Source: Limnohabitans sp. (GTDB lineage: Bacteria > Pseudomonadota > Gammaproteobacteria > Burkholderiales > Burkholderiaceae_C). From it: 12,281 nt of DNA. Positions 6,737 through 12,281 of this stretch are shown one piece after another. The translations under genes and the position numbers were made by a program. Numbering within the stretch: position 1 is the first letter of the stretch; each line of letters starts with the position of its first letter. The stretch is taken from positions 1 to 12,281 of the forward strand of contig SHXP01000047.1 of the NCBI GenBank assembly GCA_009693225.1. The letters are read 5' to 3'. The notes under the pieces were generated by a model. It was not told where the DNA came from and did no database searches. It saw only the letters and a list, made by a program, of their open reading frames with translations.

Positions 6737-8344
6737 TCACATGCGGAACACACCGAAACGTGTGTCGGGGACAGGTGCATTCAATGCTGCTGACAAAGCC
6801 AACGCCAGCACCTGTCGGGTATCAGCTGGGTCGATCACGCCGTCGTCCCACAAACGCGCACTGGCGTAGTAGGGGTGTGACTGGCGCGCAAACTGATCTA
6901 GCAAGGGTTGTTTGAATCTGGCCTCTTCTTCAGTGCTCCAGCTGCCGCCCTTGGCCTCGATACCGTCACGGCGCACGGTGGCCAGCACGCTGGCAGCCTG
7001 CTCGCCGCCCATGACACATATGCGCGCATTCGGCCACATCCATAAAAAGCGGGGATTGAAAGCACGGCCGCACATGCCGTAGTTTCCCGCACCGTAACTG
7101 CCGCCGATGATGATGGTGAACTTGGGCACCTGGGCCGTCGCGACTGCCGTGACCATCTTGGCACCATGACGGGCAATGCCTTCGTTTTCGTACTTGCGCC
7201 CGACCATGAAGCCGGTGATGTTCTGCAAGAACACCAGCGGGATTTTGCGCTGGCAGCACAGTTCTATGAAGTGTGCGCCCTTTTGCGCCGACTCCGAAAA
7301 CAGCACGCCGTTGTTGGCGACGATGCCCATCGGCATGCCTTTGATGTGGGCAAAGCCGCAGACCAGCGTGCTGCCGAACCGGGCTTTGAATTCGTGAAAC
7401 TCTGAGCCGTCAACCACGCGGGCGATGATGTCGCGCACGTCGTAGGGCTTGCGCGTATCGACCGGAATCACGCCGTAAATGTCTTGTGAGTCATACAAGG
7501 GCGCGCGCGCCTGAATCACTGCGGTGTCGAAGGATTTACGATGGTTCAATCTCGACACCGCCTGACGCGCCAGGGCAAGCGCATGCGCATCGTTATCCGC
7601 GAGGTGATCCGCCACGCCGGATAAGCGCGTGTGCACATCACCGCCGCCCAGGTCTTCGGCGCTGACAATTTCACCGATAGCGGCTTTGACCAAGGGCGGG
7701 CCACCCAGGAAAATAGTGCCCTGGTGTTTGACAATTATGGTCTCGTCGCTCATGGCCGGCACATAAGCGCCGCCGGCGGTACAACTGCCCATGACCACGG
7801 CGATTTGTGCAATGCCCTGGGCACTCATATTGGCCTGATTGTAAAAAATTCTGCCGAAATGCTCGCGGTCCGGAAACACATCGTCCTGATTAGGCAGGTT
7901 GGCCCCGCCCGAATCCACCAGGTAAATACACGGCAGCCGGTTTTGCTGCGCAATTTCCTGCGCCCGCAAATGTTTTTTCACCGTCATCGGGTAATACGTA
8001 CCGCCCTTGACGGTCGCATCATTGCAAACAATGACGCAATCCACACCGCTGATGCGACCGATGCCTGTGATCACCCCGGCACCGGGGGCGTCGCCGTTGT
8101 ACATGCCGTGCGCGGCCAACGGGCTGAACTCCAGAAACGGCGTGCCCGGGTCCAGCAATCTGGCCACGCGTTCACGCGGCGGTAACTTGCCGCGCGCCAT
8201 GTGCTTGGCACGTGCAGCCTCACCGCCACCCTGCGCACTCAGCGCCATTTGCACGCGCAAATCGTCTACCACCGCCTGCATGGCCTGTGCATTGGCGATA
8301 AACGCAGCCGACCGGATCGACAGGTTGGAGGTGAGAACGCTCAT
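6737..8344 (-). CDS. liuB: Acyl-CoA carboxylase carboxyltransferase (beta) subunit, methylcrotonyl-CoA carboxylase type
   Basis: A 535-residue carboxyltransferase that moves the carboxyl group from carboxybiotin to an enoyl-CoA; the length matches LiuB/MccB. N-terminal half: GKLPPRERVARLLDPGTPF (residues 52-70), NDATVKGGTYYPMTVKKH (108-125), YLVDSGGANLPNQ (141-153) and SCTAGGAYVPAMSDE (187-201). C-terminal half: FLQNITGFMVG (372-382), IGGSYGAGNYGMCGRAFNP (413-431), and WMWPNARICVMGGEQAASVL (435-454). The WPNA-I-VMGGEQAA form is that of methylcrotonyl- and geranyl-CoA carboxylases, not the propionyl-CoA VMGxEGA form. It starts 6 nt after the thiolase stop. The biotin-carrying partner is two genes downstream, with an acyl-CoA dehydrogenase between them where leucine clusters often have an enoyl-CoA hydratase. 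Methylcrotonyl-CoA is the leading substrate; geranyl-CoA cannot be excluded. Confidence 0.93.
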   Translation of the reverse strand: MSVLTSNLSIRSAAFIANAQAMQAVVDDLRVQMALSAQGGGEAARAKHMARGKLPPRERVARLLDPGTPFLEFSPLAAHGMYNGDAPGAGVITGIGRISGVDCVIVCNDATVKGGTYYPMTVKKHLRAQEIAQQNRLPCIYLVDSGGANLPNQDDVFPDREHFGRIFYNQANMSAQGIAQIAVVMGSCTAGGAYVPAMSDETIIVKHQGTIFLGGPPLVKAAIGEIVSAEDLGGGDVHTRLSGVADHLADNDAHALALARQAVSRLNHRKSFDTAVIQARAPLYDSQDIYGVIPVDTRKPYDVRDIIARVVDGSEFHEFKARFGSTLVCGFAHIKGMPMGIVANNGVLFSESAQKGAHFIELCCQRKIPLVFLQNITGFMVGRKYENEGIARHGAKMVTAVATAQVPKFTIIIGGSYGAGNYGMCGRAFNPRFLWMWPNARICVMGGEQAASVLATVRRDGIEAKGGSWSTEEEARFKQPLLDQFARQSHPYYASARLWDDGVIDPADTRQVLALALSAALNAPVPDTRFGVFRM

Positions 8345-8350
8345 GCTGTC

Positions 8351-9538
8351 TCAGTCCTGGATCAATTCAAGCGCCATGGCCGTGGCTTCGCCGCCGCCGA
8401 TACACAAGGTGGCCAGGCCTTTTTTCAAACCGTGCGCCTGCAAGGCGTGCAGCAGCGTAACGATGATGCGTGCGCCGGATGCACCGATGGGGTGTCCCAA
8501 GGCACAAGCACCGCCGTTGACATTAACAATTTCATGCGGGACTTTGAGTTCGTGCATCAGCGCCATGGGCACCACGGCAAAGGCTTCATTGACCTCCCAT
8601 AACTGCACGTCGCTGACCTTCCAGCCGGCCTTGGCCAGAGCGAGCTGCGTGGCCCCGATGGGCGCGGTGGTGAACCATTCGGGCTCCTGTGCAAACGTGG
8701 CGTGACTGACCACGCACGCCAAAGGTGTGCAGCCGAGTTTTTTCGCGGTACTCGCGCGCATCATCACCATGGCGGCAGCGCCGTCATTGATAGAAGAACT
8801 CGAGGCGGCAGTGATGGTGCCGTCTTTTTTGAAAGCAGGTTTCAAAGTGGTGACTTTGTCGAGCTTGACCTTGCCCGGACCTTCGTCCACAGACACCACC
8901 CGCTCGCCGCTGCGATCCTTGACTGTCACCGGCGCGATTTCTTTGCTGAAAGCGCCAGATGCGGTGGCGTCCTTGGCGCGCTGCACACTGCTCATGGCGA
9001 AATGGTCCTGCGCTTCGCGGGTGAACTTGAATTTGGCCGCGCAGTCTTCACCGAAGGTGCCCATGGAACGTCCGGTTTCATACGCATCTTCCAGACCGTC
9101 GAGCATCATGTGGTCATAAATTTTGTCGTGACCCATGCGGTAGCCGCCACGGCCTTTCATCAACAGATAGGGCGCATTCGTCATGCTTTCCATGCCGCCT
9201 GCAACCATCACGTCCTGCGAGCCTGCACACAAAATATCATGCGCAAACATGGCTGTACGCATGCCGGAGCCGCACATTTTTGACAATGTGACCGCGCCTG
9301 AACTTTTAGGCAATCCGCCCTTGAAGGCTGCCTGGCGTGCAGGCGCCTGACCCTGACCGGCCATCAAACAACTGCCGAACAGAACTTCAGTCACGGCTTC
9401 AGGCGCAATACCCGCACGCGCTACTGCTGCGGCAATTGCCACACCGCCCAGATCATGGGCGGCAAGAGACGAGAAATCACCCTGAAAACTGCCCATGGGG
9501 GTGCGGGCGGCGCTTACAATCACAACGGGATCTGACAT
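8351..9538 (-). CDS. Acetyl-CoA acetyltransferase (thiolase)
   Basis: A 395-residue thiolase that cleaves acetoacetyl-CoA or another 3-ketoacyl-CoA with CoA, or runs in reverse. Active-site residues are all present: nucleophile Cys89 in KMCGSGMRT (87-95), NEAF (317-320), His349 in GGACALGHPIGASGAR (342-357) and Cys379 in CIGGGEA (379-385). VIVSAARTP near the N-terminus and the length of about 390 fit a degradative or biosynthetic acetoacetyl-CoA thiolase. The substrate loop reads ITAASSSSINDGAA (242-255), where many relatives have TAANAS/TAGNAS; this is a mild variation. The ATG at 9538 has a clear AAGGAG site 6 nt upstream. In a leucine-type pathway it would convert acetoacetyl-CoA, made from acetoacetate after HMG-CoA cleavage, into two acetyl-CoA. 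Confidence 0.93.
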   Translation of the reverse strand: MSDPVVIVSAARTPMGSFQGDFSSLAAHDLGGVAIAAAVARAGIAPEAVTEVLFGSCLMAGQGQAPARQAAFKGGLPKSSGAVTLSKMCGSGMRTAMFAHDILCAGSQDVMVAGGMESMTNAPYLLMKGRGGYRMGHDKIYDHMMLDGLEDAYETGRSMGTFGEDCAAKFKFTREAQDHFAMSSVQRAKDATASGAFSKEIAPVTVKDRSGERVVSVDEGPGKVKLDKVTTLKPAFKKDGTITAASSSSINDGAAAMVMMRASTAKKLGCTPLACVVSHATFAQEPEWFTTAPIGATQLALAKAGWKVSDVQLWEVNEAFAVVPMALMHELKVPHEIVNVNGGACALGHPIGASGARIIVTLLHALQAHGLKKGLATLCIGGGEATAMALELIQD

Positions 9539-9544
9539 GAAAAA

Positions 9545-9550
9545 CTCCTT
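9545..9550 (-). promoter_or_regulatory. Shine-Dalgarno site of the thiolase gene
   Basis: The minus strand reads AAGGAG inside the 21-nt aceK-thiolase spacer, about 6 nt before the ATG at 9538. It is the clearest ribosome site in the nine-gene run. Confidence 0.7.
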
Positions 9551-9559
9551 ATTAAAAAT

Positions 9560-11377
9560 TCACATGGATTGACTCAACGCATCGCGTTGAACGACAAAAC
9601 GTTTGTCTGCCTCATAGGGAAACACATCGTGCACATGACCTTGCCTGATTTTTTCCTTATGCCCTTGCCAGAAACCGGCATCAAGCAAATCGGCATGGTG
9701 CTTCATGAACACTTCCCGCACCTCAGGATTACCCAGTAAAAACGGACCGAAGGTTTCGGGGAACACATCACGCGGACCGACGTGGTACCAGGTTTCACCG
9801 GACATTTCGTCTTCTTCATTGCGCGGCGGCGGAACCCGACGGAAATTGCAATCGGTGATGTATTCAATCTCATCGTAATCGTAAAACACAACCTTGCCGT
9901 GGCGCGTGATACCGAAATTCTTCCACAGCATATCGCCGGGGAAAATATTGGCAGCCACCAGATCTTTGATGGCATTGCCGTACTCGATCACTGCACGTTC
10001 CATCTGTACCTTGGCTCGAGGTTCGTCAAGTCCCGCGTCAAATGATTCCTGCAAATAAATATTCAAAGGGATCATGCGCCGCTCGATATATGCGTGCTTG
10101 AGGACAACTTCCTGTTTGCCGTTATCCGGCCGGACATTGATTTCAATCTGACTGGGTGCGAATTTCTGTATTTCTTCGATCAACTCATCCTCAAAACGCT
10201 CGCGCGGAAACGCAACATTGCTGTATTCCAGAGTGTCAGCCATGCGGCCCACGCGGTCGTGTTGCTTGACCAGCATGTATTTGCCCTGTATTTGTTCGCG
10301 CGAGGTGTCTTTCTGCGGCGGGTAAAAATCCTTGATGACCTTGAACACAAAGGGGAACGAGGGTTGATCAAACACCAGCATCACCATGCCTTTGATACCC
10401 GGGGCGATACGGAATTTATCGGTGCTATGACGCTGGTGATACAGCAAGTCACGGTAAAACAGGGTCTTGCCCTGTTTGGCCAGACCTAGGGCGTTGTAAA
10501 TCTCGGCGCGTGATTTGCGCGGCATCAGACTGCGTAAAAACTGCACATAGGCTGATGGAATATCCATATCAACCAAAAAATAGGCACGTGCAAAGCTGAA
10601 CAGCATCAAAAAATCATCTTCTCCGAACAGCGCGGCATCAATCTCCAGCTGGCCCTTGCTGTTGTGCAGAAGAGGCAAGGCAAACGGAATTTCCACAAAA
10701 CCGTTGATCACCTTGCCGACAATATAGGCTGCCTTGTTTCTGTAAAAAAGACTGTTCAAGACCTGAATCTGAAAGTTTGCCCGTAACTTAGATTGGTCCA
10801 GACGCTCGCGCACATTGCGCAAAACATCTGCCGCATCACGCTCGAGATCGGCAAACGGACGCGACAAATTGAAGTGCTGCACGATGCGGACTATGGTGTC
10901 AGAGAGATTGTCCTTGCCCGGATACCAGGCCTGGTAAGTCGGCAGCGCGTGCGGTTCATCGCTTTCTATGTACTCGGTACTGACAGCAGGGCGCACAAAA
11001 ATAAATTCGTTTTGAAAATAACTGCGATCGAGAATTTTGGTGGTCACTGAATTGAAAAAGGTTTCAGCCAACTCCGGCTGAAAATGGTCAACCAGCAAAC
11101 CGATGTAGTGCAGCTTCACTTGCTGCCAGATATCCGGGGGTTGCTGAGCGGCCTGAAATTCATTTTCCATCACCGCCGAACACTCCTTAACCCGCAAATC
11201 ATAAAACTCTATGCGTTCGCGCTGAGCACGCTGCTGACCGTGCCAATCCTGGTTTTCGAAGCGTTGTTTGGCTTTGGCTGATTCCTGGCGGAACAACTGG
11301 TAATGCCGGTTGAAGCCGTCTATCATGGCCTGTGCGATGCCGTAGGCCACGGTTGAATCAAGTCGTTGTGGAAACAT
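9560..11377 (-). CDS. aceK: Isocitrate dehydrogenase kinase/phosphatase AceK
   Basis: A 605-residue bifunctional cytosolic enzyme that phosphorylates (inactivates) and dephosphorylates isocitrate dehydrogenase, and so sets the split between the TCA cycle and the glyoxylate shunt. The regulatory half includes QNEFIFVRPAVSTEYIE (122-138). The kinase-like half has VFKVIKD (344-350) for ATP binding, HDRVGRMADT (373-382), YIERRMIPLNIYL (430-442), the catalytic loop FPGDMLWKNFGITRHG (479-494) with Asp482 and Asn487, and YDYDEIEY (499-506) with Asp500 as likely metal ligand. GHVHDVFPY (580-588) is the usual C-terminal signature. The E. coli protein is 578 residues, so the length is normal. In enterobacteria aceK follows aceB-aceA. 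Here it sits between carbonic anhydrase (12 nt upstream) and thiolase (21 nt downstream), with neither glyoxylate-shunt gene present. Confidence 0.97.
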   Translation of the reverse strand: MFPQRLDSTVAYGIAQAMIDGFNRHYQLFRQESAKAKQRFENQDWHGQQRAQRERIEFYDLRVKECSAVMENEFQAAQQPPDIWQQVKLHYIGLLVDHFQPELAETFFNSVTTKILDRSYFQNEFIFVRPAVSTEYIESDEPHALPTYQAWYPGKDNLSDTIVRIVQHFNLSRPFADLERDAADVLRNVRERLDQSKLRANFQIQVLNSLFYRNKAAYIVGKVINGFVEIPFALPLLHNSKGQLEIDAALFGEDDFLMLFSFARAYFLVDMDIPSAYVQFLRSLMPRKSRAEIYNALGLAKQGKTLFYRDLLYHQRHSTDKFRIAPGIKGMVMLVFDQPSFPFVFKVIKDFYPPQKDTSREQIQGKYMLVKQHDRVGRMADTLEYSNVAFPRERFEDELIEEIQKFAPSQIEINVRPDNGKQEVVLKHAYIERRMIPLNIYLQESFDAGLDEPRAKVQMERAVIEYGNAIKDLVAANIFPGDMLWKNFGITRHGKVVFYDYDEIEYITDCNFRRVPPPRNEEDEMSGETWYHVGPRDVFPETFGPFLLGNPEVREVFMKHHADLLDAGFWQGHKEKIRQGHVHDVFPYEADKRFVVQRDALSQSM

Positions 11378-11389
11378 AGTGCGTCTGCC

Positions 11390-12046
11390 TCAGGATGCGG
11401 CTCGAGGATAGCGCTTGAAGCCATTGCGAAACACTTCTACGACTTCTTCAGAATTGCTCATGGTGACCTGCAAATCCTTGACCAGGCCGTCACTCAAGCC
11501 GTAGACCCAGCCGTGCACGCTGATTTTCTGTCCGCGCGTCCAGGCATCCTGCAACACATTGGACAATGCGACGTTGCCGACTTGCTCGATCACATTCATT
11601 TCACACAGCACTTTTTCCAGCTCTAATTGTGGCAAATGATTCAATCGCTGGCGATGCCGCAAATGCACATCCTGTACATGCCTGAGCCAGTTATCGGCCA
11701 GACCGATACGCATGCCACGCGCGGCAGCCTGCACACCGCCGCAACCGTAATGGCCGACCACCATGATGTGCTCGACACGCAAATGCTCGACGGCGAATTG
11801 AATCACCGACAAGGCATTCAAATCAGAGTGCACAACCAAATTGGCCACATTGCGGTGGACAAACACTTCGCCCGGATCCAGGCCGATGATTTCATTGGCC
11901 GGCACCCTGCTGTCCGAACAACCGATCCACAGGTATTTGGGAGACTGTTGTCTGGCCAGTTTTTCAAAAAAACCGGGGCGCTCACGGTTCATCCTTTGCG
12001 CCCAGGCCCGGTTGTTGTCAAACAAATCATCAAGTTTTTTTTGCAT
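11390..12046 (-). CDS. can: Beta-class carbonic anhydrase
   Basis: A 218-residue enzyme that interconverts CO2 and bicarbonate, of the E. coli Can type. The zinc ligands are visible: Cys43 in GCSDSR (42-47) with the Asp45/Arg47 dyad, His99 and Cys102 in GHYGCGG (98-104). VFVHRNVANLV (61-71) and VHGWVYGLSDG follow as usual for the class. There is no signal peptide, so it acts in the cytoplasm. It starts 2 nt after the MerR stop and ends 12 nt before aceK. Because the carboxylase encoded in the same run uses bicarbonate, its likely job here is bicarbonate supply (inference). Codons 2-4 hold a run of eight A (ATG CAA AAA AAA CTT). Confidence 0.96.
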   Translation of the reverse strand: MQKKLDDLFDNNRAWAQRMNRERPGFFEKLARQQSPKYLWIGCSDSRVPANEIIGLDPGEVFVHRNVANLVVHSDLNALSVIQFAVEHLRVEHIMVVGHYGCGGVQAAARGMRIGLADNWLRHVQDVHLRHRQRLNHLPQLELEKVLCEMNVIEQVGNVALSNVLQDAWTRGQKISVHGWVYGLSDGLVKDLQVTMSNSEEVVEVFRNGFKRYPRAAS

Positions 12047-12048
12047 AG

Positions 12049-12281
12049 TCAGGCTTTTTCTTTCTGGCTGTGTCTGGTTAACAATTGTCTGGCCTCTTTT
12101 TCATGCTGCTTGACTTCTTCCAGGTTGACCTGGATTTCACGCATCTGGTTCTCGAGTTGCTTGCGGTGGTCCCCAAGCACGGCAATGAATTTCTTCAGCT
12201 GAGGCACGGTATCACGCGGACTGTCGTACATGTCAATGATGTCCTTGGCCTCCATCAAAGACAGCCCCAGCCGTTTGGCCC
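12049..12281 (-). CDS. MerR-family transcriptional regulator, LiuR-like (5' end outside window)
   Basis: Only the last 76 residues are in the window; the frame is open through position 12281, so the DNA-binding N-terminus lies beyond it. The visible part begins AKRLGLSLMEAKDIIDMYDS, which matches the end of the MerR winged-helix region (a RLGFSL-x-E-I-x-x-I-I-D-M-Y pattern). A long charged helix with heptad-like hydrophobics (PQLKKFIAVLGDHRKQLENQM onward) follows, the antiparallel dimerisation coiled coil of MerR proteins. No cysteine is visible in this part, so there is no sign of a metal-sensing loop. The IIDMYD stretch resembles LiuR, the regulator of leucine/isovalerate genes. A start at TTG 12258 would give a free-standing 69-residue protein, but the open upstream frame with good MerR similarity argues against it. 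Confidence 0.85.
   Translation of the reverse strand, partial: AKRLGLSLMEAKDIIDMYDSPRDTVPQLKKFIAVLGDHRKQLENQMREIQVNLEEVKQHEKEARQLLTRHSQKEKA

Larger units (their letters stand above)
2686..12281 (-). other. Candidate nine-gene catabolic operon
   Basis: Nine same-strand genes follow one another with gaps of 2, 12, 21, 6, 19, 4, 1 and 7 nt. There is no internal terminator hairpin and no spacer long enough for a typical regulated promoter. Co-transcription is therefore likely. The promoter must lie beyond 12281, upstream of the MerR gene. The functions join up as acyl-CoA oxidation, biotin-dependent carboxylation, bicarbonate supply, thiolysis and control of the glyoxylate branch. Confidence 0.75.

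Noticed and set aside
6731..6743. A 13-nt sequence (AAAAATTCACATG on the plus strand) shared by the ends of liuB and aceK (second copy near 9554-9566)
   Set aside because: Both copies come from a Met-stop ending plus an A/T-rich spacer; about one 13-nt match is expected by chance in a window of this size.
12037..12044. Run of eight A at codons 2-4 of the carbonic anhydrase gene as a phase-variation tract
   Set aside because: The tract is short, the frame is intact, and AAA-rich second codons are common after a start; nothing else suggests slippage control.

Overview
The window reads as a chromosomal segment of a betaproteobacterium, most likely from the Burkholderiales. That is an inference from family resemblance: an AceK, a LiuR-like MerR regulator, a DUF1289 protein, a methylcrotonyl-CoA-carboxylase-type pair and a LIV permease of the kinds common there. 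No search was run. Every supported gene lies on the minus strand, so transcription runs from high to low coordinates. I see no tRNA, rRNA, CRISPR array, insertion sequence or other sign of a mobile element, and coding density is very high.

Layout in the direction of transcription: (1) 12281-2686 is a tightly packed run of nine genes with gaps of only 1 to 21 nt. In order they are the C-terminal part of a MerR-family regulator, a beta-carbonic anhydrase (can), isocitrate dehydrogenase kinase/phosphatase (aceK), an acetyl-CoA acetyltransferase/thiolase, a carboxyltransferase subunit (liuB type), an acyl-CoA dehydrogenase, a biotin carboxylase/BCCP subunit (liuD type), a small DUF1289 protein with a four-cysteine motif, and a 2-hydroxychromene-2-carboxylate isomerase-like protein of the DsbA/GST-kappa fold. 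(2) 2685-2545 is a 141-nt spacer with a perfect 12-bp palindrome. (3) 2544-781 is a metabolite:H+ symporter-type MFS transporter with an extra periplasmic domain of about 158 residues. (4) 755-728 is a strong Rho-independent terminator. (5) 694-1 is the N-terminal three quarters of livH, a branched-chain amino acid ABC permease, running off the window. Its expected start codon reads ATC instead of ATG.

Working model (inference): the nine-gene run is a catabolic operon for leucine/isovalerate-like or other branched acyl-CoA compounds. The acyl-CoA dehydrogenase makes the 2,3-unsaturated acyl-CoA, the LiuB/LiuD pair carboxylates it using bicarbonate, and the thiolase finishes with acetyl-CoA. 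Carbonic anhydrase would supply the bicarbonate. AceK would switch isocitrate between the TCA cycle and the glyoxylate shunt when acetyl-CoA is the main carbon source. The MerR protein is the candidate regulator. The hydratase and HMG-CoA lyase needed for a complete leucine pathway are not in this window. The nearby LIV permease would fit uptake of leucine.

The points most worth a second look are the non-canonical livH start, the terminator placed almost on top of livH, the MFS periplasmic insertion, and the co-location of carbonic anhydrase and AceK with a biotin-dependent carboxylase.
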